Source of the DNA: Chloroflexi bacterium CFX4
Lineage (GTDB): Bacteria > Chloroflexota > Anaerolineae > Aggregatilineales > UBA2796
Direction: 5' to 3'
Assembly: GCA_021404685.1 (NCBI GenBank)
Contig: QWHC01000005.1
Coordinates: forward strand, 1-64,000
DNA: 64,000 nucleotides
A model generated the notes under the pieces. The model made no database searches, was not told where the DNA came from, and saw nothing but the letters and a program-made list of their open reading frames with translations. This document shows, one piece after another, positions 1-8,080 of this stretch. The position numbers and the translations under genes were made by a program. Every line of letters starts with the position of its first letter. Within the stretch, counting starts at the first letter, position 1.

Positions 1-150
1 TGAGAATTCTAATAACTCTACAAGGCGCTCACGTGGAAGGTCTTCAAGAGAGATTGTCTCGCCACCCCGCCATTCAGCCATCGAACATGCTCCTAAACTT
101 AAACAGATCGCAATAGCAATTGCCTTGAGCCAGTTTCCAGCCAGTTTCAT
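1..150 (-). CDS. Lipoprotein, N-terminal part only
   Basis: The first 50 codons of a minus-strand gene lie in the window and the rest is beyond the left edge. Translation begins MKLAGNWLKA and runs through a hydrophobic stretch to LSLGAC, a lipobox whose Cys22 would be lipidated. A GAGGCGG Shine-Dalgarno just before the ATG supports the start. The mature part that can be seen is short and acidic and gives no family hint. The gene follows the toxin and the putative immunity gene on the same strand, so it may belong to that accessory cassette, for example as a surface-anchored partner; this is inference from position only. Confidence 0.7.
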   Translation of the reverse strand, partial: MKLAGNWLKAIAIAICLSLGACSMAEWRGGETISLEDLPRERLVELLEFS

Positions 151-275
151 CCGCCTCTACTCCCCTGATTATTCGAGGTATCGGGTACGACAGGTGTTAT
201 ACTGCCTGTCTGCGGCGAAAATTGGCAAATATTTAACCTGTTCGGCATAGACTTTTGCTGTTTTCACACGGGATT

Positions 276-1019
276 TTATGAACTATAGATATCAGCTTCA
301 GGGCGCTCACGCGGCACAACCAGATCAAGCATTGAATAGAGCCTCAGCAGCGGTAACGGCGCTTCGGCATAAAAACGCGGGTCACGTAACACAAAAGTCA
401 TGTTGTGACAGATTTTTACGCATACATGCGCCATGTAATACTGCACAGAACGCAGCGCTTTGGTGAAAATTTCTGTAGGTAGATCACGCTGAATTTGTTC
501 CAGAGCGACGATTTCCTCACCTACTGTTGTACCAAGTCTGAACCACTGTTCTGCTAGAGACGGCAAAACAGGCTTGATGGCACTTGCCCACACAGAGAGA
601 GTTATCTCAAATAGCCACTGTGGTGCGTTCCAAACCCAGTTATCTTTAATATGGATTGTGCGCGTTGGAAAGCTAGTGATGCCGCTGCGCGGATCAAGCT
701 GCATCAGAGTGATCAGACATGTGTCTGTCAAAATTATATAAGGTAAGTGAACAACCTCTTTTCCGTTGAAATCTTGAAGGCGCATTTGCTTGACTGCCTC
801 TAAAAAACGGTTAAACCATCCACCGTTCCAATTAGTCATATCAATGTATTTTACAGCCCAGCTTTCTTCAAGTTCTTTGGCAAACTCAGGATCAGCCAGC
901 CTAAGCGTATCATAGATATCCAACACCTCTGTCAAATCCGTGATATATCCACTATTCAGATACACCATGGATTTTTCTTCAAGATTCTCTGAATTACGAA
1001 TCACGATGATGCCGCTCAT
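276..1019 (-). CDS. Hypothetical protein, candidate immunity protein for the upstream toxin
   Basis: A 247-residue protein with no signal peptide and no clear membrane segment, so it is likely cytoplasmic. It is rich in Trp and aromatic residues and I do not recognise its family. It starts only 12 bases after the stop of the WXG100-like toxin gene and its local base composition is more AT-rich than the chromosome around it. In polymorphic toxin loci the gene directly downstream of the toxin usually encodes the cognate immunity protein, and these are often family orphans. Size, location and composition fit that role, but nothing in the sequence itself proves binding to the toxin. Confidence 0.6.
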   Translation of the reverse strand: MSGIIVIRNSENLEEKSMVYLNSGYITDLTEVLDIYDTLRLADPEFAKELEESWAVKYIDMTNWNGGWFNRFLEAVKQMRLQDFNGKEVVHLPYIILTDTCLITLMQLDPRSGITSFPTRTIHIKDNWVWNAPQWLFEITLSVWASAIKPVLPSLAEQWFRLGTTVGEEIVALEQIQRDLPTEIFTKALRSVQYYMAHVCVKICHNMTFVLRDPRFYAEAPLPLLRLYSMLDLVVPRERPEADIYSS

Positions 1020-1031
1020 AGAGCCACCTTT

Positions 1032-2558
1032 CTATGGAAACACAATTAGTTCTTTACCTGCTGGTAGGCTGATAGTGCTGATGTATTGGCGCATCGCGTC
1101 GGCATCTGCTGGTGAAAGTCCCGCCAAATCAACCACAACGACATCCAGCCCATCTTTGCTAAGATGTTCACCAATTTGCGACCTGAACCGATCCACATTG
1201 TACGGCACACCTTCCGGTATCGGACCGACGGCATCATAGCTGCGGATTTGCCCGTTGGGAAGCCGTTCGATCCAGTCACCCTCTTTTCCATAATGTATAT
1301 TTTCATCGAAACGTTCCAAAGCGATATTTCTAGCAGACTCGACACGGAGCGCCACTCTGCCCTCTTCCAAAGAGAATTGCCCTCTTTGGGGATCGTATGA
1401 TAAGCGTCCGAAACGCTCAGGATCAACGCCGGGTTCAGCCTTTACCATGCCCCAAATATGCTCCTTAGTTGCACCAGGTGGTAGGTTATCTAGTAGATTT
1501 CGGTCGGAAATAAGGCGCAACAAATCGTCTTGACGCATCCCACGCAGCACTCTATCGGCATCTCTGGGATCAAGCCCGCTGAGAGCGTCCGTCAAGCGCA
1601 GCAAATTGCGTTGGGCAATTTCATCACCATGCCGCGCAAGAACACCCATAATCTCTCCTAGATCAACACGAAGTGCGCCGTTAGGCATTCTGCGTGCTGC
1701 GCTTTCTAAACTCTCGCGTGCTGCGTTGTTACCCACAGCATCTAAGATAGCCCGAAAAGCCGAGGGTGAGATGATTGGTGCCGCTGCTATTAGAACATCA
1801 ATGCCCTCACCACGCCCTGTTAACCACCGCTCAAGGGCAATTAACACACCTGCTGGATCATTGAATGTCCCAATGCCTTCTTCTTTGAGCCATGTCATGA
1901 AAGCGTCCCAACTGGCGGCATGGTCGCGCTTTTTCAGTCCCTCTGCCCATGCCTCAGGGAAGATGGCTAACGGTTGTCTGATGAGTAGCCCAAACCAGTC
2001 TGCCGCCAGTCCTGCAAAGAGCCGATCATAAGGATTATTGCTTTTTATAAGGGCAAAGAAATTGATTAGCTCATCTAAACTGGGCGTTTCGGTGCGGCTG
2101 CCAAACATTACCTGCCAAAAGTGCGGCTGTAGTTGACGCAGCAAGGCAGCTAGGGAATCTCGCAAACGCTCGGCGTCTTCATCTGTAATCTCTTCTTCTT
2201 CGCCGCCTTGATTAGGTAGTAAGGCGCTCACTTTTTGAAAGCGCGCTGCGACCACACCCTCTTTGCCACCCTCGCCGCCCACAAAGAGCGCGCCTGCCTC
2301 GCGCTCTGCTGCCTGAAAGCGCTGCGCGATGCTATGTGTGGCGTGGCAGGCTTCCTCCAACGCCTTCACAAGGCGCTCCACCGCTGGCAGCACGTCCGCC
2401 TTCATCTCCGCGTAGAAGGCATCAGCGCCGCCTTGCAAGTGTTCCATCTGCCGCTGAAGGCTGTTTAGCAGCCCGCGAATGCCATCTGCCGATCCCGAAA
2501 AGCACGCTGAACAGGCTTTGCCCGCCTCGTAATCCATGCGGATGTGAGAAGCACCCAT
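1032..2558 (-). CDS. WXG100-like polymorphic toxin with predicted nuclease-type C-terminus
   Basis: About 508 residues in three parts. Residues 1-95 form a long helical hairpin of WXG100 type, with LQGGADAFYAEM at the turn where WXG proteins carry W-x-G, suggesting an ESX/type VII-like export target. Residues 100-390 are helical, acidic and unassigned. The last 120 residues (from about LSYDPQRGQF) contain PNGQIRSYDAVGP and, near the end, a segment LDVVVVDLAGLSP. This layout resembles the restriction-endonuclease-like toxin tips of CdiA and filamentous-haemagglutinin proteins. The ATG at 2558 is chosen over a GTG at 2567 because an AAAGGGG site precedes it. No secretion ATPase is in the window. 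The family call rests on recalled pattern similarity. Confidence 0.6.
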   Translation of the reverse strand: MGASHIRMDYEAGKACSACFSGSADGIRGLLNSLQRQMEHLQGGADAFYAEMKADVLPAVERLVKALEEACHATHSIAQRFQAAEREAGALFVGGEGGKEGVVAARFQKVSALLPNQGGEEEEITDEDAERLRDSLAALLRQLQPHFWQVMFGSRTETPSLDELINFFALIKSNNPYDRLFAGLAADWFGLLIRQPLAIFPEAWAEGLKKRDHAASWDAFMTWLKEEGIGTFNDPAGVLIALERWLTGRGEGIDVLIAAAPIISPSAFRAILDAVGNNAARESLESAARRMPNGALRVDLGEIMGVLARHGDEIAQRNLLRLTDALSGLDPRDADRVLRGMRQDDLLRLISDRNLLDNLPPGATKEHIWGMVKAEPGVDPERFGRLSYDPQRGQFSLEEGRVALRVESARNIALERFDENIHYGKEGDWIERLPNGQIRSYDAVGPIPEGVPYNVDRFRSQIGEHLSKDGLDVVVVDLAGLSPADADAMRQYISTISLPAGKELIVFP

Positions 2559-2638
2559 ACACACCACCCCTTTGTGACGAGAAAATGGCTTGGTTGTGCG
2601 AGGAAGTTAACAATGCGTAGCACAGCGTTGTTTATAGA

Positions 2639-2683
2639 ACATGCCAAAGGCTTTTCCAACTGAGTGGCACGCCTTTGGCATGT
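2639..2683. terminator. Perfect 13-bp inverted repeat
   Basis: The arms ACATGCCAAAGGC (2639-2651) and GCCTTTGGCATGT (2671-2683) are perfectly complementary around a 19-base loop. It lies downstream of the transpeptidase gene and upstream of the toxin gene, both on the minus strand, so it could end the cell-wall operon and insulate the accessory genes. No strong U-tract follows, so an intrinsic terminator is not certain. An operator is the alternative. Confidence 0.45.
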
Positions 2684-2738
2684 GCAGCGCGAAACGTTTG
2701 CAGCTTTTTTACAGGGCTTTTATGAGATTTTTACAAGG

Positions 2739-5015
2739 CTACTGCCCGCCGCTTAAGCCCGGCGTCGGCAGCACCTCATAGGGATCAGCCCAGTAGCTTG
2801 GGAACGGCGCGTAGGGCAGCCCATAGTATGCCTCGATGATGCGCCGTGCGATGGGCGCGCCCGTCTCCGAACCTTCACGGGAGTGCAGCACCAACACCGC
2901 AATGGCAATGTCAGGCGTTTGGTCGGGCAGCCCTGCATATGCCACAAACCAGCCGTGCGGATACAATGTGCCGCTCTGGACTGTTCCCGTCTTGCCACAG
3001 ACGCGCACACGCCCATGATCCCAGCCGACGAAGACCCAGTTTGCCGTGCCAAGCCGCTGATTGGTGATCACCTCACACATGCCCAGTTTGACGCCTGCCA
3101 TCACCTCTGGATCAATCTCCAAAGGCGCTGTCTCGCGCTCAGGGGCGCTGTAGGTTGGCGGCTGTCCGGGATAGCCCACCTTCTGGACAAGGGTTGGGTT
3201 GGGCAAATATTCACCGTTGGCAACGGCTGCCGTCATGCGCGCCGCTTGCAGCACCGTGACTTTAACGCTGCCCTGCCCAATGATAATATTCAGGCTGTCA
3301 CCCACGCCCCAAGCCCGCCCTTCGTTGGTGCGCGTCCATGTTGGGTCAGGGATGACGCCTTCCAGATCAACCACTGAGTCAATGCCGGTGGGAACGCCTA
3401 AGCCCATCTTGTTAGCGTATTGGCGCACAAGGGAAGGATCCATGCTGTTCAGCTTCTCGCCAATCAGCCAGAAGTAAATATCGCAAGATGAGGTGAGCGC
3501 CTGATGCAGGTTGATTTCCTCATGGTAGTTTGGGTTGCGTCCCGGCTCAAGGTAAATCCAGTCGGTCAGGATGCGCCCATCGTCAGGGCTTTTGAGCGTG
3601 CCGCTGCAATAGCGTGTCTCTTTCATGCGGAAGGCACCAGAGCCTGCGGCGGCTGCCGTCGAAACAACCTTCATCACCGAGCCGAGCGCGTAGAGTTCTT
3701 CCGTAGCATGGTTCACAATGGCGCGCTGGGCAAAATAGCGGCTGATCACATCGGTCGAATCCCATGTGCCGCCAATGCGCCAGGCATCCGAGTGGACGTA
3801 CGGAAAACTCGCCATCGCCAGCACATCGCCTGTCTTTACATCCAGCACAACGGCTGCCGCGCCCGTCACAAGGCGCGCTTGTGCGGCACCATTCCGCAGT
3901 GGCGCCCAATTCGCCTCGTTATAGGCAGCCGCAATTGCCTGCTCGGTCTTGAGTTGCAGGTCACGATCAAGGCTCAGGTGAACATCCTGCCCACGCGCCG
4001 CCTGATTGCGATAAATCGTCCGCACGTTGACGCCATCTGAAGTGCGGATGAGCAATTCCGCGCCGCTGACGCCGCTAAGCTGCTCTTGCCAAACGCGCTC
4101 CACGCCGAACTGCCCAACCAGCGATCCCGGCGCGACATTCGGATAAGCTGCCTGCTGATCTGCCTGAATCGGCGCGACAAAGCCAACCGTCTGCGCGGCG
4201 ATGTTGCCGCCGTAGTAAAAGCGCGTAGTCTGCGGCACATATTGCAGCAAACAGACGCGATCTAGGCTTGGGCGCAGCGCTTCATAGTCACTCTGAAAGA
4301 GTGTGCCGACGGTAAAGCCGAAATCTTGCCCTGTGAATGGGCGATACTGCTCAAAATCGCCAATGTATAGCCGAAACGTCTCGGCAAGGGCGCGGAAACA
4401 GGCATCCGGATTGCCTGTCGGATATTGGCGCGTCAGCAGGCGCACAGCGTAGTTTGGCACATTGTCCTGTGCGATGACCTTCCCATTCCGATCATAGATG
4501 TTGCCGCGCAGTGGTGGCGTGCGCTCTAGCACAAGCTGCGCGCCGCCTGCCAGTCCCTCGAAAATATCCATTGTGCTCCACGCGATCCGCCAGCCGCGAT
4601 CCGTGAGAACCAAGCGCATGGTACGCGCCGGATCGGTAAATTCGCCCAAGAAACGCGAGTTGAACGCCATATCGTAGCGGATGATCGCCGTGCTGCCCTG
4701 CCGTTCGGTCTGATCATCAAGGATTTTGTAGCGCTTGGCATTCTCGCCAAACAGGTTGAGCGTTTGCTCTGCCTGCTCATAAACGGCGGTGAACGCCTCT
4801 CGGCTGGTGACCAACGAACGCGGCGAGAGCAGCCCGTACATGGTGTTATAGTCGTTCTTGACCCACGCGTCTAGGAAACTGCGCGCTGTGTTCACGGCAT
4901 CGCCTAAACTTGGTGGTACCGTCGGCGCATTGGGCGCGGCAAGATCGGGCGTTGAACATGCCGCCACCAACAGCAAGAGCAAGAACACACGCAAGCCAGA
5001 TAAAAAGCAATTCAT
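2739..5015 (-). CDS. Penicillin-binding protein (transpeptidase) with lipoprotein anchor
   Basis: A 758-residue class B penicillin-binding protein that should cross-link peptidoglycan outside the membrane. The ATG at 5015 gives a textbook lipoprotein signal ending LLLVAAC with Cys20, so the protein is probably lipid-anchored and not held by a transmembrane helix. Residues 38-150 resemble the NTF2-like N-terminal domain of MecA-type PBPs, residues 160-345 the dimerisation domain (RTPPLRGNIYDRNG), and the rest is the transpeptidase. Catalytic motifs are S446-V-M-K449, S510-C-D512 (an SxD form of SxN) and K675-T-G. It follows rodA and a small HTH gene on the same strand, which points to the elongation machinery (PBP2-like role). 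Longer upstream in-frame starts would destroy the signal peptide. Confidence 0.9.
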   Translation of the reverse strand: MNCFLSGLRVFLLLLLVAACSTPDLAAPNAPTVPPSLGDAVNTARSFLDAWVKNDYNTMYGLLSPRSLVTSREAFTAVYEQAEQTLNLFGENAKRYKILDDQTERQGSTAIIRYDMAFNSRFLGEFTDPARTMRLVLTDRGWRIAWSTMDIFEGLAGGAQLVLERTPPLRGNIYDRNGKVIAQDNVPNYAVRLLTRQYPTGNPDACFRALAETFRLYIGDFEQYRPFTGQDFGFTVGTLFQSDYEALRPSLDRVCLLQYVPQTTRFYYGGNIAAQTVGFVAPIQADQQAAYPNVAPGSLVGQFGVERVWQEQLSGVSGAELLIRTSDGVNVRTIYRNQAARGQDVHLSLDRDLQLKTEQAIAAAYNEANWAPLRNGAAQARLVTGAAAVVLDVKTGDVLAMASFPYVHSDAWRIGGTWDSTDVISRYFAQRAIVNHATEELYALGSVMKVVSTAAAAGSGAFRMKETRYCSGTLKSPDDGRILTDWIYLEPGRNPNYHEEINLHQALTSSCDIYFWLIGEKLNSMDPSLVRQYANKMGLGVPTGIDSVVDLEGVIPDPTWTRTNEGRAWGVGDSLNIIIGQGSVKVTVLQAARMTAAVANGEYLPNPTLVQKVGYPGQPPTYSAPERETAPLEIDPEVMAGVKLGMCEVITNQRLGTANWVFVGWDHGRVRVCGKTGTVQSGTLYPHGWFVAYAGLPDQTPDIAIAVLVLHSREGSETGAPIARRIIEAYYGLPYAPFPSYWADPYEVLPTPGLSGGQ

Positions 5016-5073
5016 GGGGACTTTTCCAAACACACACGGACGAGAAAGGGAAAAGGGAAAGGCGGCATGTGCC

Positions 5074-5346
5074 TTAGTTGGCAGTCTCGGCAGCCTCAGC
5101 CGACTCGGCGCTGTCAGTCTCATCGTCATCATCAGACGGAATGACCTCACTCTCCACCAACAGATCGAGGATGTGCTGACCGCGAATCAGCACACGGCGC
5201 ATTCCCGGCGGTTGGCTAACGCGCAGCCGACGGGAGGCGATCAGCCGCTTCACCGTACTCAGGCTGACGTTTAGAATTTCGGCAACTTCCTCACGTGAAT
5301 AGACGCGGTTTGCCTCAATGATCGGGCGTTGTGTGTGGTGTACCAT
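5074..5346 (-). CDS. Small helix-turn-helix (excisionase/MerR-like) DNA-binding protein
   Basis: A 90-residue protein. Residues 15-60 form a helix-turn-helix of the excisionase/MerR type (YSREEVAEILNVS then TVKRLIASRRL), followed by a short beta part and a very acidic tail (SDDDDETDSAESAEAAE). It sits between rodA and the transpeptidase gene, 58 bases before the latter, in a layout typical of rodA-pbp operons. It may regulate these genes or link DNA to the wall machinery; the sequence does not decide. A TATAAT box lies 8 bases before the ATG and no Shine-Dalgarno is visible, so the mRNA may be leaderless. Confidence 0.8.
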   Translation of the reverse strand: MVHHTQRPIIEANRVYSREEVAEILNVSLSTVKRLIASRRLRVSQPPGMRRVLIRGQHILDLLVESEVIPSDDDDETDSAESAEAAETAN

Positions 5347-5354
5347 AAGGCAGT

Positions 5355-5360
5355 ATTATA
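5355..5360 (-). promoter_or_regulatory. -10 box (TATAAT) for the HTH gene, leaderless layout
   Basis: On the minus strand TATAAT ends 8 bases before the ATG of the HTH gene at 5346. With the usual 6-8 bases from -10 to the start site, transcription would begin at or within two bases of the start codon. No convincing -35 hexamer lies at the right distance. Confidence 0.5.
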
Positions 5361-5383
5361 AACCACTTTGCCGCCATTGCGAC

Positions 5384-6484
5384 TCACAGCCGCTCACGGC
5401 GCATCACGACGCTTTGCACCAGCCCAATGCCAACAAGAAGCGTTAATAAAGATGACCCGCCTGAACTAATAAAAGGTAGAGTCAATCCAGTTACGGGTAG
5501 CACATTCAAGTTCATGCCCGTTGAGACGACCGTCTGAAAGAAGATGATCGCCGCGATACCATAGCAGATCAACGAACCAAGTGCATCGCGTGCCAGCCCC
5601 GCCGCACGGACGATCCGCCACAGCACAATGCCCATCAGCACGAAGACGAATGTCGCGCCGACAAAGCCAAGTTCTTCGGCAATCACGCTGAAGATAAAGT
5701 CGGTGTGGCGCACGCGCAGAAAGCGCAACCGCGACTGTGTGCCGCTGGCATAGCCCTTGCCCAGCGTCCCGCCTGATCCAATGCTGATGCGCGCCTGAAA
5801 GATGTTGTAGCAATCCGAGTCGCGTGTATCTTCACAGGTGATGAAGTTGACGATTCGATCTCGCTGATACTGCTGCATGTTCGTCCACAGCACGGGAAAG
5901 CCAACCACAGCAGCAAGGCTGAAGAGCGCGATATGCTTCATCCGCAAGCCCGCTGCCCAAATCATGACCAGCCATGTGAACATGATCAGGATGGTGATGC
6001 CCAAACTTGGTTGCAGGAAGATGAAGCCCGCCGGCAAGCCCACGTAGCCCAATGAGATGATCACGGTTTGCAGCTTATCCATCTTAGGATATTGCTTTTG
6101 CAGGTGCTGCCCAAGCACGATGACAATTAGCACCTTCGCCAGCTCTGAAGGCTGCACAGGCAAACCGACCGTTAGCCAACGCTGCGCGCCGCCATCGCCC
6201 ACCTGCCCAAGCACTGCCACCATCGCCAACAGAAACACCAAGCCGCCATAAATATAAGGCTGCAAAGCTGCCAGCAGACGGTAATCCAGAGCAGCGAAGA
6301 TGAACATCATCACCACACCTATGATGGCATATTGAATCTGGCGCGGCACACGCGAGATCAGCTCGGTATCCACAGCGCCAAGCGTTGCACTGCGGATCAT
6401 CAACACGCCGTAGATGATCAGCACAATCACGACGCCAAACAGGACGAAATCGAAGTTGCGCCACAAACGCGCTGTCGTCTTCAA
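5384..6484 (-). CDS. rodA: Rod shape-determining SEDS glycosyltransferase RodA
   Basis: A 366-residue polytopic membrane protein of the SEDS family (RodA/FtsW/SpoVE), which polymerises lipid II into glycan strands with a partner class B PBP. About ten hydrophobic helices can be seen. Signature stretches are VQPSELAKVLIVIVLG and, near the end, TGLTLPFISSGGSSLL. The partner PBP gene follows two genes downstream on the same strand, which supports RodA over FtsW. The start codon appears to be TTG at 6484 with GGAG about 11 bases upstream; no ATG is available nearby. Family length is normal. The sirtuin gene lies 92 bases upstream. Confidence 0.92.
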   Translation of the reverse strand: MKTTARLWRNFDFVLFGVVIVLIIYGVLMIRSATLGAVDTELISRVPRQIQYAIIGVVMMFIFAALDYRLLAALQPYIYGGLVFLLAMVAVLGQVGDGGAQRWLTVGLPVQPSELAKVLIVIVLGQHLQKQYPKMDKLQTVIISLGYVGLPAGFIFLQPSLGITILIMFTWLVMIWAAGLRMKHIALFSLAAVVGFPVLWTNMQQYQRDRIVNFITCEDTRDSDCYNIFQARISIGSGGTLGKGYASGTQSRLRFLRVRHTDFIFSVIAEELGFVGATFVFVLMGIVLWRIVRAAGLARDALGSLICYGIAAIIFFQTVVSTGMNLNVLPVTGLTLPFISSGGSSLLTLLVGIGLVQSVVMRRERL

Positions 6485-6576
6485 AGGGGATCACGCTCCA
6501 TAGGCTAACAAGCCGCTTATCATAACATCCCATCGGGCTGCCTTGCAATGGTGATCCCTGATTTATCAGCCAAGAC

Positions 6577-7350
6577 TCATCCTTCGGACTGTTCGAGTAA
6601 GGCGGCAAGCTGCGGCAGCACGCCGCCGGCAGTGCCTTGCAGAAACAGATCGCACAGCGGTGCAAGCTCATCACGCTGTGGATTCACATCAATCAGGTAG
6701 GCGCCGCCCTGCCGCTTGGCAAGATAGGGCAGTGAGGCAGCCGGCTGCACAATGCCCGAGGTGCCAACGATCAGCACCACATCGGCGCGCAGGCACAACG
6801 ATTGGGCGCGCTCTAGGGCAGCCATTGGCAGCACCTCGTTAAACCAGACCACATTGGGGCGCGCATAAGCACCACAGTATGGGCAGTGCGGCGGCACAGA
6901 GTCGGTGGCAAGCGTCGCTATATTCAGCAAGGTTGGGTCGCCCAGACAGTTGGCAAAGCACTTATGTTGTGTGATATTGCCGTGCAGTTCGATCACATCG
7001 GTGCTGCCGGCGCGCTTGTGTAAGCCGTCCACATTTTGGGTGACCACCACCACTTGCGGCAAACGCGCTTCAAGGGCGGCAAGCATATAGTGTCCCGCGT
7101 GCGGCTGCACCTCAAACACTTTCAGGCGGCGCGCCTCATACCATTCCCAGACCAAGCGCGGATTACGCTGAAATGCCTGTGGTGTGGCAAGTTCTTCAGG
7201 GTCAAACTGCGCCCACATACCCTCTAAGGCATCCCGAAAGGTGGGAATGCCGCTCTCTTTAGACATGCCGGCGCCAGTCAGCACGACGAGGCGCTGTGCT
7301 TGGCGCAGCACATCGGCAGCGGCGCGCAGTTGGGCAGGGTGAATGGTCAT
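6577..7350 (-). CDS. cobB: NAD-dependent protein deacylase, sirtuin class III
   Basis: A 257-residue Sir2-family enzyme that removes acyl groups from lysines using NAD+. The NAD-binding motif GAGMSKESGIPTFR spans residues 26-39, TQNVDGLH is at 104-111, and the catalytic base is His123 in ELHGN. Four zinc-ligand cysteines are present: Cys131, Cys135, Cys156 and Cys159. Tyr71 and Arg74 (in WYEARR) match the Tyr-x-x-Arg pair that class III sirtuins use to hold succinyl or malonyl groups, so desuccinylase activity is likely besides deacetylation. The start overlaps the stop of the upstream Uma2-type gene by four bases (ATGA), so the two are translationally coupled. Confidence 0.92.
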   Translation of the reverse strand: MTIHPAQLRAAADVLRQAQRLVVLTGAGMSKESGIPTFRDALEGMWAQFDPEELATPQAFQRNPRLVWEWYEARRLKVFEVQPHAGHYMLAALEARLPQVVVVTQNVDGLHKRAGSTDVIELHGNITQHKCFANCLGDPTLLNIATLATDSVPPHCPYCGAYARPNVVWFNEVLPMAALERAQSLCLRADVVLIVGTSGIVQPAASLPYLAKRQGGAYLIDVNPQRDELAPLCDLFLQGTAGGVLPQLAALLEQSEG

Positions 7351-7949
7351 CGGTCGCCCTCGTCAGCGTCGGCTGCTTCTTCAGGTAGGAAGTCCACTTT
7401 GGCGTAGAGTTCTACCAACGGTAAGCGCACAGCAAGGCTTGGTAATTCGGCAACGGCTTCTAAGCCTTCGTAAATGGTGAGCAGCCACTGCTTTTCGCCT
7501 TGCCGTCCATAGTGTTCAAGGCGCGGCACGTCCTGTGCGATCAGCAGATAATCTTGCAGTGTGCTGAGCGTTTGGTAACGCTGCCATTTGGTAGTGCGGT
7601 CATGCTGGGCAGTAGAGGGTGAGAGAACCTCAATGATCAAGGTTGGGTTGAGCAGTGTATCTTGATCAGCTAACTGCGGTTCGCCACAGACAACAGTCAC
7701 ATCGGGATAAACGTAGGCACGCAGTAATTTCACCCGCAGATCACTCGTGTATACCCGACAAGGGCGCTCACGTAGAATAATGTGGAACGTCGCTATTGTA
7801 TTTGCTGTAATTTGGGAATGGTTTGCTGAGCCGCCAACCATGTTGTAGAGTTGCCCATCATAGTACTCATGCTTTGTCTCGCTGGTGCGCTCAAAGGCAA
7901 GGTATTCCGCTTCTGTCCACTGATGTTCGTATTTCGGCAGCGCAACCAT
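7347..7949 (-). CDS. Uma2 family (DUF820) putative endonuclease
   Basis: A 200-residue member of the Uma2/DUF820 family, which has a PD-(D/E)xK nuclease-like fold and no firmly known role. Features of the family are the N-terminal YLAFE and [22 protein letters not shown] (the Asp of the core) and [15 protein letters not shown] followed by K and YQ. The ATG at 7949 is preferred because AGGAG lies 8 bases before it, and longer versions only add non-conserved residues. The family is expanded in cyanobacteria and Chloroflexota, often in many copies. It is translationally coupled to the sirtuin gene, although a shared function is not known. Confidence 0.85.
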   Translation of the reverse strand: MVALPKYEHQWTEAEYLAFERTSETKHEYYDGQLYNMVGGSANHSQITANTIATFHIILRERPCRVYTSDLRVKLLRAYVYPDVTVVCGEPQLADQDTLLNPTLIIEVLSPSTAQHDRTTKWQRYQTLSTLQDYLLIAQDVPRLEHYGRQGEKQWLLTIYEGLEAVAELPSLAVRLPLVELYAKVDFLPEEAADADEGDR

Positions 7950-8007
7950 CTCATACACTCCTCGCAACTTTTTTGAAGTATAACGGAAAGCGCACCCTCC
8001 GAACAAG

Positions 8008-8037
8008 GTGCAACGGGCGCGATGGCTGCGCTATAAT
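8008..8037 (+). promoter_or_regulatory. Putative carB promoter
   Basis: A consensus -10 box TATAAT is at 8032-8037. The best -35 candidate is GTGCAA at 8008-8013 with an 18-base spacer. It lies 43 bases before the carB start codon on the plus strand. Confidence 0.55.
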
Positions 8038-8080
8038 GGCGCGTTGGGGAAAATCTTTCAGACCAGCCAAAACGGAACAC

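Noticed and set aside
276-2558. Complete type VII secretion locus
   Set aside because: Only the toxin-like substrate is present; no FtsK/SpoIIIE-type ATPase or EsxA-size partner is in the window.
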